From NCBI GenBank assembly GCA_963697915.1, contig OY969103.1, forward strand, positions 1,922,001-1,986,000: 64,000 bases of DNA, written 5' to 3'. Made by a program: the position numbers and the translations under genes. The DNA comes from VRUE01 sp963697915 (GTDB lineage Bacteria; Actinomycetota; Thermoleophilia; Solirubrobacterales; 70-9). Of this stretch, positions 47,240 to 54,590 are shown piece after piece. Numbering within the stretch: position 1 is the first letter of the stretch; each line of letters starts with the position of its first letter. The notes below the pieces were generated by a model. It did not search any database and was not told the DNA's origin. It saw nothing but the letters and a program-made list of their open reading frames with translations.

Positions 47240-47499
47240 GGGAAGAGGAGGTGTTGGACCGGGTGCAGGAGATCCCGGCCGGGTTCGTGCGCACCTACGG
47301 CGACGTCTCGCCGGGGGCGCCGCGCTTCGCCGGCGCCGTCCTCTTCGAGTCCCCTGACCCGGACCTGCCCTGGTGGCGGGTCGTGCGCGCCGACGGCAGC
47401 CTCGCCAAGGGCGCCCGGCAGCGGCGCCACCTGATCGCCGAGGGCGTCCCGTTCCGCGGCGACCGAGTCGACATGCGCGCCGCCCGGCTGCCCTCCTAG
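47236..47499 (+). CDS. Alkyltransferase-like (ATL) DNA-repair protein
   Basis: The product of about 87 residues matches the DNA-binding domain of O6-alkylguanine transferases (QEIPAGFVRTYGDVS, then LPWWRVVRADGSLAKG). The alkyl-acceptor Cys of the usual PCHR motif is replaced by Trp. That is characteristic of ATL proteins, which bind O6-alkylguanine and hand it to nucleotide excision repair. TTG 47236 overlaps the LLM stop (TTGA). GTG 47251 is an alternative. Confidence 0.8.
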   Translation: MREEEVLDRVQEIPAGFVRTYGDVSPGAPRFAGAVLFESPDPDLPWWRVVRADGSLAKGARQRRHLIAEGVPFRGDRVDMRAARLPS

Positions 47500-47502
47500 G
47501 CC

Positions 47503-47528
47503 GGGCTCAGCCCGCGGGTCAGACCCGC
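47503..47528. terminator. Tandem hairpins between convergent genes
   Basis: GGGC-TCA-GCCC (47503-47513) and GCGGGT-CAG-ACCCGC (47514-47528) follow each other directly after the ATL stop and span the stop of the convergent gene at 47519. No T-run is present. They suit a two-way terminator. Confidence 0.55.
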
Positions 47529-47998
47529 GTGCGCCCTGCGGACTCTCCGGTCGCCAGGCAGAACTCGGGCGCCGGCCCCAGCACCATCTGCCGCCGCCAC
47601 ACGGTTGCGTCCTCATCCTCCAACGCGTTTTCCCTCCATTTCAGGGAAAACGCGTTAGGAAGCTCGTCGAGCCAATCGACGCCATCGGGGATCGTGGGCG
47701 GGCCGTTGACGAGGGCGAGGATGGCGGCCCAGCCCTCGGCCGAGAGCGCCGCGGCGGCGTCGTGGCTGGCGCGGTGCGCAGCGTCGATCGCGGTGGCGTT
47801 CAGCTCGCCGAGGGCGGCCCAGCTCTCGACCAGGTACCAGTCCTCATAGGCCGTGCCGCGGTCGCCGAAGGGCAGCGCCTCGAGGCGGAAGCAGGCGGAT
47901 TGGACGTCGAGCGAGGCGTGGAAGGCGCGCTGGGCCGTCTCGTAGGCGGCCGCCTCGGCGCCAGCCCGGGGCCGGTGCCAGAAGACGTAGGCCAGCAT
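47519..47998 (-). CDS. Hypothetical protein with palindrome-derived insert
   Basis: The 159-residue product begins MLAYVFWHRPRAGAEAAAYE and looks like a small alpha/beta (ferredoxin-fold-like) protein with no catalytic motif that I recognise. A 14-bp inverted repeat (47622-47656) is read as about 14 residues (NAFSLKWRENALED) near the C-terminus. It is not recognised otherwise. Confidence 0.65.
   Translation of the reverse strand: MLAYVFWHRPRAGAEAAAYETAQRAFHASLDVQSACFRLEALPFGDRGTAYEDWYLVESWAALGELNATAIDAAHRASHDAAAALSAEGWAAILALVNGPPTIPDGVDWLDELPNAFSLKWRENALEDEDATVWRRQMVLGPAPEFCLATGESAGRTRV
47622..47656. repeat. 14-bp inverted repeat inside the 47.5-kb hypothetical gene
   Basis: Arms 47622-47635 and 47643-47656 are perfect reverse complements with a 7-nt loop and partial outer pairing. 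The core GCGTTTTCCC/GGGAAAACGC resembles GCATTTCCC/GGGAAATGC of the ispD element. Both encode an (N/D)AF...NA(L/S) pattern. Confidence 0.8.
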
Positions 47999-48005
47999 CG
48001 CGGTG

Positions 48006-48209
48006 CTACTCGTCGCGCGGGGTGATGCGGAAGGTCGAGACTACCTCGGCCTGGTGGGCCTCGGGGTGGGCGACGTAGGCGCTCGGCCCGCCGCCGAACC
48101 AGCCGGAGGATTCGTTGTCGCCGACGAAGATCCCGGGGTGGTGCTTGCCGTCCCCGTCCTCGACCCAGACCTTGTCGCCCTCCTTGAAGCCGTGCGGCGC
48201 GTCGCTCAT
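48006..48209 (-). CDS. Small SH3-like hypothetical protein
   Basis: The 67-residue product (GFKEGDKVWVEDGDGKHHPGIFVGD) looks like a small beta-barrel of SH3/KOW-like type, with no signal peptide. TATCCT lies 8 nt before ATG 48209 and a strong hairpin lies just upstream. The function is unknown. Confidence 0.6.
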   Translation of the reverse strand: MSDAPHGFKEGDKVWVEDGDGKHHPGIFVGDNESSGWFGGGPSAYVAHPEAHQAEVVSTFRITPRDE

Positions 48210-48223
48210 CGGCGCGAAGGATA

Positions 48224-48265
48224 GTCGGCCCGGCCCCGTGGCTGATATGTGGGGGCCGGGCCGAC
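48224..48265 (-). terminator. 14-bp GC-rich hairpin
   Basis: Arms 48224-48237 and 48252-48265 are exact reverse complements around a 14-nt loop. On the minus strand it follows the secreted-protein gene (stop 48280) and precedes the promoter of the 48006-48209 gene. It has no T-run. Confidence 0.65.
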
Positions 48266-48279
48266 CCGCCTGCCTGTCC

Positions 48280-48789
48280 TTATGGGCAGACGACGATCAA
48301 GTGGAAGTCGGCGTCCTCGGGAGCGCCTTTCTCGTCGCGGGTCCGGACTTCGATCGCGTTGGCGTTGGCGGGGGAGGTGTTGGTCTGGGCGAAGCCGGCC
48401 CCGGGTGGCGTCGTCCCGGCGTTGTTGCGGCCGGCGACGGCGGCGCAGCCGCTGATGTTGACCGGGAAGGAGACCGCCACGGCGCCGCCGCCCTCGTTGG
48501 CGGTGATCCCGCTGTCGCTGGCGCGGGCGAGCACCGCGTTGCCGGCCCCGCCCGGGTTGTTGACCACCGCCCAGTAGGTGCCCGTGGCGCGCCGCGCCGC
48601 GGGCACGACGCCGAGCTTGTTGGTGTTGATCTGGAAGCCGGTCAGCGTCTTCTGCTTCAGCTTGCCGCCGCCGATCGTCTGCTTCTTGATCGCGCCGCCG
48701 TTGATCGTCTGGGCGGCGATCGCGGTTCCACCGAGCGCCACCACGAGCGCGATCAGGGCGACGATCATGGCCGGGGACGGGCGCCTCAT
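48280..48789 (-). CDS. Secreted or surface protein of Thermoleophilia type
   Basis: The 169-residue product starts with a signal peptide RRPSPAMIVALIALVVALGGTAIA, split over about residues 2-25, that ends in a motif I associate with numerous short exported proteins in Solirubrobacterales. The mature part has repeated Gly/Lys/Thr turns (TINGGAIKKQTIGGGKLKQKTL) and paired Cys (SGCAAVAG and VVCP). It may be a cell-surface or matrix protein. The function is unknown. Confidence 0.72.
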   Translation of the reverse strand: MRRPSPAMIVALIALVVALGGTAIAAQTINGGAIKKQTIGGGKLKQKTLTGFQINTNKLGVVPAARRATGTYWAVVNNPGGAGNAVLARASDSGITANEGGGAVAVSFPVNISGCAAVAGRNNAGTTPPGAGFAQTNTSPANANAIEVRTRDEKGAPEDADFHLIVVCP

Positions 48790-48817
48790 GCCCCTGCACT
48801 ACCCCCTCGAGAAAAGC

Positions 48818-49492
48818 TCAATCCTCGGCCGGCAGACCCGCAACGAAGCGCCCGAACTTGGGCATGTCGGTGACGGCGGGGCCATGCCCGGGCAGGATCA
48901 GGCTCGGCTCCAGCGCGGCGAGCTTGCGGATCGAGCGCCGGTTCTCGGCCGGGTCGGGGGTGAAGATCGTCGGCGGCTCGGCGATCAGGGGCCGGCCGGT
49001 CGCGTAGCTCATGTTGCGGATCACGTCGCCGCAGATCGCCACCCGGTCGGAGTCGCGGAAGAAGATCACCTCGCCGCGAGCGTGGCCCGGGGCGTGGACG
49101 ACGCGGAAGCCCGCCACCTCGTCCCCCTCGTCGAGGACGCGGCCGACCGGGTGCGGCGGTCCCTGCCAGATTCGCTTGATGACGCGGTTGACCGGGTTGT
49201 CGGGCGCCGCCTCCTGGACCGGCCGTCGACCCTCCATCGCGTCGACGTCGTCGGCGTGGCAGGCGAGCGGGATGCCGCGCGCCTCGCAGACGTCCTTGGC
49301 GACGCCCTGGTGATCGGGATGGACATGGGTGAGGGCGAGCAGCGAGAGGTCACGTCCCTCGATCTCGGCGAAGACCCGGCCGCGGTCCCAGCGCGTGCCC
49401 GCGTCGATCAGCACGTCCTCGGCGAGGTAGATGTTGACGCTGGGCGCCGGAAACTGCTTGAGGCGCCAGACACCCGGCGCCAGCTGCCGCAC
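48818..49492 (-). CDS. Metallo-beta-lactamase-fold hydrolase
   Basis: The 224-residue protein has the MBL motif LTHVHPDHQG, an AGFRVVHAPGHARGEVIF segment with a downstream His, an Asp-containing AICGDVIRN and a late LPGHGPAV. These supply the usual two-metal ligands. It is probably a thioesterase, lactonase or glyoxalase-II-like enzyme. The start codon overlaps the stop of the 49492-49740 gene by 1 base. Confidence 0.88.
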   Translation of the reverse strand: MRQLAPGVWRLKQFPAPSVNIYLAEDVLIDAGTRWDRGRVFAEIEGRDLSLLALTHVHPDHQGVAKDVCEARGIPLACHADDVDAMEGRRPVQEAAPDNPVNRVIKRIWQGPPHPVGRVLDEGDEVAGFRVVHAPGHARGEVIFFRDSDRVAICGDVIRNMSYATGRPLIAEPPTIFTPDPAENRRSIRKLAALEPSLILPGHGPAVTDMPKFGRFVAGLPAED

Positions 49493-49740
49493 TAGTGGCC
49501 GATTCCCAGGGTGCCGCGGGGGTCGCCGCTGTGCTCGGCCAGCTGTTCGAGCTCGGCGATCTTGCGCTCGCCTTCGACCCGGGCCGGGTGGCCGGCGGGG
49601 AGCGGCTCGATCAGGCGGCGGATCCGGTTGCGGACCTGCAGCGCGAAGTGGGGGGTGGAGGGACCGGCGAGGGCACGGATGTCCTCCGCGGTGACCTCGT
49701 GCGGGCCGTCCAGCAGGGTGGGGTTCTCGGCTTCGCTCAT
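49492..49740 (-). CDS. Small hypothetical protein upstream of the MBL gene
   Basis: The 82-residue product (MSEAENPTLLDGPHEVTAEDIRAL) is acidic and helical, with no recognised motif. It overlaps the MBL gene by one base and the upstream CWB2-gene stop lies only 3 bp away, so the three are probably one transcript. The role is unknown. Confidence 0.6.
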   Translation of the reverse strand: MSEAENPTLLDGPHEVTAEDIRALAGPSTPHFALQVRNRIRRLIEPLPAGHPARVEGERKIAELEQLAEHSGDPRGTLGIGH

Positions 49741-49743
49741 CGT

Positions 49744-51045
49744 CTAACCGCCGATCTTTGCCAGCGCTGCCAGCTCGTCGATTTCCGCTTGCTGCTTCAC
49801 CGCGATTGCCTCCTGGTCTCCGATTACCCAGACGTGGTTGTAGAAGGCGCGCGTCGGGTCGGTCGTGTAGCCCGGCTTGACGTCGAGCAGGTACCCGCGC
49901 AGCGCAGCCGGAAGCGTATCGGCGTTGTCGGTGAGCAGCAACGGCCCCCAGGTCCCGGCGGCCGAGAGGGGCGCCGCCGCGGCGGCGCCGAGCGGGTCCT
50001 CGGAGCGGGCGACGACGAAGCCGTGACCGGGATCGTTGATGTTCCAGCCGAAGCTGCCGTCGGCATAGCGGGCCAGGGCGATCGCGTTGGTCACGGCATC
50101 CTCGCCCGAGACGCGACGCACGCTCGCGGAGATCGCGCCGATCTCGCGGACGACCTTGGAGGAGATCGCCGAGGAGGGGCCGAGGACGAAGACCGGTGCC
50201 TCCGGGTGGCGCCGCAGCACCGCCGCGGTCGCCTTGGTCAGCCGCTCTCCCTCGCTGAAGAGGACGGGGTCGCCGGAGCGCGCTGCCCAGGCGGCGGCCG
50301 GCATCGCCAGGGCGGGCTCGCCGGCGGGGGCGATGACGATGTGTTGCGGCGGGCCGTCGAAGAGCCTGTCGCGCAGCTTCGCGATCGCCGCCGCGCCGGC
50401 GCTGCCGCCGTTGCCGACGCGCCGCGCCTCGAGGCCGGCGGGGACCTCGGCGGCGCCGATCGCGAACGCCTCGGCGCCGCGGGTCGCGGCGCTGCCCTGG
50501 GGGTCGAGCGCTTCCAGCGCCTGCGCGGTGGGCTCCGGCACGGAGTCCGCCTCGGAGACGAGCAGCGGCGCGCCGAGCGGCGGCGCCGCCAGCACCGCGG
50601 CGGCGAGCGCGCCGCGCCAGTCGCCTGCCTCGACCAGGACGACGGCGCCGGGTCGCTCCCCCGGCTCCACCGAGGGGTTGGTCGCGAGCGCGACCGCGGC
50701 GGCGTTGGCGATCGCGTCGCCACCGCCCACCCGGGTCGTGTTGGCGGTGGCGAAGGAGGGGTAGCCGAGCTCTTCGGGCGAGCGCTCGTCCGCTGGCTCT
50801 CCCGGGTCCGCGGGCGGCGCTTCGACGACGACGGTAGGCGCCCCCGGAGCCTCCTCCTCGCCCCCGGAGCCGCCGCCGACGATCGCCGCGGCGATGAAGA
50901 CGACGGCCAGCAGGAAGAGCCCGCCGACCGCCTTCAGCGCCGCCGGCACCGGCTTGCGCCGGCGCTTCGCCTTGGCCGGAGCGGGCGCGGGCGCGGGCGG
51001 CTCGACAGCCGGGACGTCGGCGTTGATCGGCTGCTCCCGCGGCAC
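49744..51045 (-). CDS. Cell-wall-binding repeat 2 (CWB2) protein
   Basis: The 433-residue protein has a short cytoplasmic Pro/Lys-rich head, a membrane anchor at about 42-60 (GGLFLLAVVFIAAAIVGG), an acidic linker, then a long region with the CWB2 pattern: RVGGGDAIANAAAVALATNP, VVLVEAGDWRGALAAAVLAAPPLGAPLLVSEAD (split) and PVFVLGPSSAISSKVV. The repeats probably bind cell-wall polymer. GTG 51045 has TAGCGT 7 nt upstream. Confidence 0.75.
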   Translation of the reverse strand: MPREQPINADVPAVEPPAPAPAPAKAKRRRKPVPAALKAVGGLFLLAVVFIAAAIVGGGSGGEEEAPGAPTVVVEAPPADPGEPADERSPEELGYPSFATANTTRVGGGDAIANAAAVALATNPSVEPGERPGAVVLVEAGDWRGALAAAVLAAPPLGAPLLVSEADSVPEPTAQALEALDPQGSAATRGAEAFAIGAAEVPAGLEARRVGNGGSAGAAAIAKLRDRLFDGPPQHIVIAPAGEPALAMPAAAWAARSGDPVLFSEGERLTKATAAVLRRHPEAPVFVLGPSSAISSKVVREIGAISASVRRVSGEDAVTNAIALARYADGSFGWNINDPGHGFVVARSEDPLGAAAAAPLSAAGTWGPLLLTDNADTLPAALRGYLLDVKPGYTTDPTRAFYNHVWVIGDQEAIAVKQQAEIDELAALAKIGG

Positions 51046-51103
51046 GGCCGGAACGCTACACGCGCAGCCCTGGCTGGTCGGTCAGCTAAGCTCTCTGGAC
51101 TGG

Positions 51104-51119
51104 TTGACTGACCAGTCAA
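51104..51119. promoter_or_regulatory. TetR-type palindromic operator (TTGACTG-N2-CAGTCAA)
   Basis: A perfect 7-bp inverted repeat with a 2-bp centre lies 40 bp before the acyl-CoA dehydrogenase start. TTGACT could also be its -35. A degenerate second copy (CTGGTCGGTCAGC-like) lies at about 51074-51086. The form resembles operators of TetR-family fatty-acid regulators. No such regulator is in the window. Confidence 0.55.
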
Positions 51120-51159
51120 TCACCTAACCGAGAGCGGACGAGCGCGACGAGGGGGACCG

Positions 51160-52425
51160 ATGGATTTCTCACTGAACGACGAGCAGCAGGAGTTCAAGGA
51201 TCGTTGCCGGACCTTCGCCCGCGACGTGATCCGCCCCGCGGCGCGCAAGCACGACGAAGAGGAGAGCATCCCCTGGGAGGTCATCAAGGAGGCCCGCAAA
51301 CAGGGCTTCGGCGGCCTCGAGGCGATCCAGCGCTCGGCCGGCGACGCCGAGGGCCAGCTGCAGGTGATCTCGGCCGAAGAGTTCCACTGGGGCTGCGCCG
51401 GCATCGCCCTGGCGATCTCCGGCTCGGGCCTGGCGGCGGCCGGCATCGCCTCCTCCGGCACCCCTGAGCAGATCGCCCAGTGGGTTCCCGAGTGCTTTGG
51501 CATGGGCGACGAGATCAAACTCGGCGCCTACGCGGTGACCGAGCCGCAGGCCGGCTCCGACGTCAAGAGCCTGAAGACGACCGCCAAGCGCGACGGCGAC
51601 GAGTGGGTCCTCAACGGCACCAAGGTCTTCATCACCAACGGCGGCATCGCCGACGTCCACGTCGTCGTCGCCACCGTCGACCCCTCGCTCGGCACCCGCG
51701 GCCAGGCCTCCTTCGTCGTCGGCAAGGACACGCCGGGCCTTAGCCAGGGCAAAAAGGAGACCAAGCTCGGGATCCGCGCCTCGCACACCGCCGAGGTGGT
51801 GCTCGAGGACTGCCGCATCCCGGTCGAGAACCTGCTCGGCGGCGAGGAGAAGCTGGAGAAGAAGCTGCAGCGCGGACGCGAAGGGAAGAAGTCGCGCGGC
51901 GCTGACGCGCTGGCGACCTTCGAGGTGACCCGGCCGCTGGTCGGCGCCTCGGCGCTGGGCATCGGCCAGGCGGCCTACGAGTGGACCCTCGAGTACCTCG
52001 ACGGGCAGTCCGAAGGCGGCACGCCGCTGCTGCAGATGCAGCGCATCCAGCAGACCCTGGCCGACGTCGCGACCGAGCTCGAAGCGGCGCGCCTGCTGGT
52101 CCAGCGGGCCGCCTGGATGGGCCGCAACGGGGTCCCGATGAGCGGTGGCCAGGGCTCGATGTCGAAGCTCAAGGCCGGCGACGTGACGATGTGGGCGACG
52201 ACGACGCTGATGGACCTCGTCGGCCCCTACGCCTGGAGCCCCGAGTGCCCGCTGGAGAAGTTCTTCCGCGACGCCAAGATCTACCAGCTGTTCGAGGGCA
52301 CGGCGGAGATCCAGCGCATGGTCATCTCCCGCATGCAGGCCCGCGAGTACGCCGAGCGCCTCGGCTACGCGGCCGAAGTCGCCGCCGAGGCGACGGCCGC
52401 GAAGGCCGAGCCGGTCGCCGCGTAG
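51160..52425 (+). CDS. Acyl-CoA dehydrogenase
   Basis: The 421-residue product has LNDEQQEFKDRCRTFARDVIRP, GAYAVTEPQAGSDVKSLKTTA, WVLNGTKVFITNGGIADV, and an EKFFRDAKIYQLFEGTAEIQRMVISR C-terminal segment (split for length) with the catalytic-type Glu. It resembles short- or medium-chain dehydrogenases, with electrons passed to ETF. The operator-like palindrome upstream suggests control by a fatty-acid repressor. Confidence 0.93.
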   Translation: MDFSLNDEQQEFKDRCRTFARDVIRPAARKHDEEESIPWEVIKEARKQGFGGLEAIQRSAGDAEGQLQVISAEEFHWGCAGIALAISGSGLAAAGIASSGTPEQIAQWVPECFGMGDEIKLGAYAVTEPQAGSDVKSLKTTAKRDGDEWVLNGTKVFITNGGIADVHVVVATVDPSLGTRGQASFVVGKDTPGLSQGKKETKLGIRASHTAEVVLEDCRIPVENLLGGEEKLEKKLQRGREGKKSRGADALATFEVTRPLVGASALGIGQAAYEWTLEYLDGQSEGGTPLLQMQRIQQTLADVATELEAARLLVQRAAWMGRNGVPMSGGQGSMSKLKAGDVTMWATTTLMDLVGPYAWSPECPLEKFFRDAKIYQLFEGTAEIQRMVISRMQAREYAERLGYAAEVAAEATAAKAEPVAA

Positions 52426-52427
52426 CG

Positions 52428-52441
52428 CCGCGCAAGCGCGG
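52428..52441 (+). terminator. Hairpin after acyl-CoA dehydrogenase
   Basis: CCGCG (52428-52432) and CGCGG (52437-52441) enclose a CAAG loop directly after the stop. The stem is strong and GC-rich, without a T-run. Confidence 0.45.
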
Positions 52442-52499
52442 TTGCAGGGCTAATGCGCTGCATCTGGGCGCATTTCCCGGTTAGCTAGCCTGACTCGTC

Positions 52500-53687
52500 A
52501 TGTTCAAGACTCGCCTGGGCCTGGCGGCGTTGGCCGCTGCCGTGGCGGCGCTCGTCGTGCTGCTGGCAGGCAGCGCCGCCGCGCCGGCCAAGACCCTCTA
52601 TGAAAAGCAGGAAGAGAAGGAAGCCAGCCTCGCCGAGGCGCGGGACCGCCAGGGCGTCTTGACGACGACGATCTCCCGCTACCGGGAGCGGATCGAACGG
52701 CTGACCGACGAGGTCGCGGCGCTGCGCTCTCAGGAGGCGGCGGTGCGGGAGCGGCTGGAGGCGAAGCAGGCGGAACTCGACCGGGCGACCACCGAGCTGG
52801 GGGTCGCCAAGGACCACCTCGCCGAGGTCAGGGCGCGGCTGCAGCGGGCGCTGGTGGCGCTGCGCGAGCGGCTCGTCGCGATGTACGAAACCGGCACCCC
52901 GGACCTGCTCAGCGTGATCGTCGAGTCCGGTGGCTACGACGAGCTGGTCAACCGCACCGAGTACCTCAACCGGATCAACGGCCTCGACGAGGCGGTCGTC
53001 TCGCGGGTGCGGGACCTGCGCGATCAGGTGAAGCGCACCGTCGCCCGCCTGCGCTCGGCGAAGAACCGGATCGAAAGCGCCCGTGACGCGATCGCGGTCG
53101 AAGAGCAGGCGCTGGTCAGCGCTCGCAGTGCGGTCCAGCAGCGGCAGGGGCAGCTGGTCGCCGTGCGCCGCGACCGCGAGGCGGCGCTGGCCAAGATCAA
53201 CGAGCACGAGCACGAGGTCGAGGGCGACCTCGCCGAGATCCAGGGCGAAATCGCCGCCCAGCTGTCGGCGAGCGCCTCGGCGCCGCTGCCGGCTGGGCCG
53301 ATCCGCTACGGCTCGGGCCAGCTGATCTGGCCGGTCGACGGTCCGGTCGTCTCCGGTTTCGGCCCGCGCTGGGGAAGCACCCACGAGGGGATCGACATCG
53401 CCGTACCGGCGGGCACGGCGATCCGTGCCGCGGCATCCGGCTCGGTCGTCCTGCTGCAGTCGGAAGCGAGCAGCGGCGGCTACGGAAACTTCACCTGCCT
53501 CGACCACGGCGGCGGCCTGCAGACCTGTTACGCGCACCAGTCGTCGTTCGCGACCAGCTCGGGGGCAAGTGTGAGCCAGGGCGACGTGATCGGCTACGTC
53601 GGCTGCACCGGGCACTGCTACGGCGATCACCTCCACTTCGAGGTGCGGATCAGCGGCGCGCCGACCGACCCGCTCGGCTACCTCTAG
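52500..53687 (+). CDS. Peptidoglycan DD-metallopeptidase, M23 (EnvC/LytM-like)
   Basis: The 395-residue protein has a signal peptide (cleavage about residue 28-31, GSAAAPA), a long coiled-coil region (about 35-245), and a C-terminal LytM/M23 domain. The zinc site is supplied by HEGIDI and HLHFEVR, with GNFTCLDHGGGLQTCYAH between. The coiled coil suggests the EnvC or NlpD type that regulates or cleaves septal peptidoglycan. TAGCCT lies 8 nt before ATG 52500. Confidence 0.92.
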   Translation: MFKTRLGLAALAAAVAALVVLLAGSAAAPAKTLYEKQEEKEASLAEARDRQGVLTTTISRYRERIERLTDEVAALRSQEAAVRERLEAKQAELDRATTELGVAKDHLAEVRARLQRALVALRERLVAMYETGTPDLLSVIVESGGYDELVNRTEYLNRINGLDEAVVSRVRDLRDQVKRTVARLRSAKNRIESARDAIAVEEQALVSARSAVQQRQGQLVAVRRDREAALAKINEHEHEVEGDLAEIQGEIAAQLSASASAPLPAGPIRYGSGQLIWPVDGPVVSGFGPRWGSTHEGIDIAVPAGTAIRAAASGSVVLLQSEASSGGYGNFTCLDHGGGLQTCYAHQSSFATSSGASVSQGDVIGYVGCTGHCYGDHLHFEVRISGAPTDPLGYL

Positions 53688-53734
53688 CCGGGCGTACTAC
53701 CCAGAATCGCGAAGAAATTCAACTAGTGGGGATG

Positions 53735-53779
53735 CCACGTCGCTCGGCGCCTGCGACGCTGGGTGGGTAAGCGACGTGG
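53735..53779 (+). promoter_or_regulatory. 10-bp inverted repeat overlapping the ribosome site of the 53.8-kb gene
   Basis: Arms 53735-53744 and 53770-53779 are exact reverse complements. The right arm includes the first two G of the GGAGG site (53778-53782) for GTG 53787. In RNA it could hide the ribosome site. Confidence 0.4.
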
Positions 53780-53786
53780 AGGCGCA

Positions 53787-54545
53787 GTGGTTCGCCAAAC
53801 CCGCAACTACCTGGCAGGCGCGATATCGGGCACGGCCCTGATCGGGATGGCGGTGGTCGCCTTCGTCGTCCTCGTCTCGCTGGGAACGCTGCGCGACTGG
53901 CCGCTGGCCGGGCTGGGTGGGATCGGGGGTGGCGACGACGTCGCCGAGAGCAGCGGCGCCGGCGCCGCTGCTCGGGACGCCGACCCGGCGGCAGCGGGGA
54001 CGGCGAGCGTCGCGACGCGTTCCGGTGACCGAGCGTCCGCTGCCCCAGGGGCTCGCCGGGAGCGGGCCGTCGAGGTCGGAGCCGGCCGCAACGCCCCGGC
54101 CCCCCAAGCGGCCGCCGAGCCCGTGACCAGCGTGCCGACCAGGTCGACCGGGCCGGCACCGGACGCCACCGCCCAGGCCCCGTCGAGCACGGCGGGTGCG
54201 ACCAACACGGCGGCGCCCGGCAGCAACGGCAAACAGCCAGGCACGGGCGGCGGCTCGCAGCCGCCGGGCAACGGCGGCGGTGGGCCCAGCGGCACGGGAA
54301 GCGGGGGAGGCGGCGGCGGTGGCTCCTCCACCTCGGAAACGGTGTCGGGGACGGTCAACAACGTGGTCAACGGGGTCGACCAGGCGACCGGCGGCGGGCT
54401 CGGTGGAGCCGGCGTCCCCCAGGCCGTCGAAGGGGTCGTCAACGGCGTCGTCGGCCCCGAATCGACGGTCGGCGAAACGGTCGACAAAGTGGTCGAAACG
54501 GTGAAAGACACCGTCGGCGGCCTGCTCGGCGGCAAAAAACCCTGA
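53787..54545 (+). CDS. Membrane-anchored low-complexity protein
   Basis: The product of about 252 residues has a short head, one membrane segment (about residues 11-32, GTALIGMAVVAFVVLVSLG), a long Ala/Pro/Gly/Ser/Thr-rich extracytoplasmic linker with a glycine tract, and a C-terminal region with three similar Val-rich repeats (GTVNNVVNGVDQ, AVEGVVNGVVGPE, DKVVETVKDTVGG). GTG 53787 was chosen for the GGAGG 4 nt upstream. The function is unknown; it may be a cell-wall or adhesion protein. Confidence 0.65.
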   Translation: MVRQTRNYLAGAISGTALIGMAVVAFVVLVSLGTLRDWPLAGLGGIGGGDDVAESSGAGAAARDADPAAAGTASVATRSGDRASAAPGARRERAVEVGAGRNAPAPQAAAEPVTSVPTRSTGPAPDATAQAPSSTAGATNTAAPGSNGKQPGTGGGSQPPGNGGGGPSGTGSGGGGGGGSSTSETVSGTVNNVVNGVDQATGGGLGGAGVPQAVEGVVNGVVGPESTVGETVDKVVETVKDTVGGLLGGKKP

Positions 54546-54590
54546 TCACCCCAGAGCCACTTCGCCGCCTTCCCGTCAGAATGCCGTGCC

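Noticed and set aside
48224..48265. Fifth member of the in-gene palindromic elements
   Set aside because: It is intergenic, GC-only in arms and well placed as a terminator for the minus-strand secreted-protein gene.
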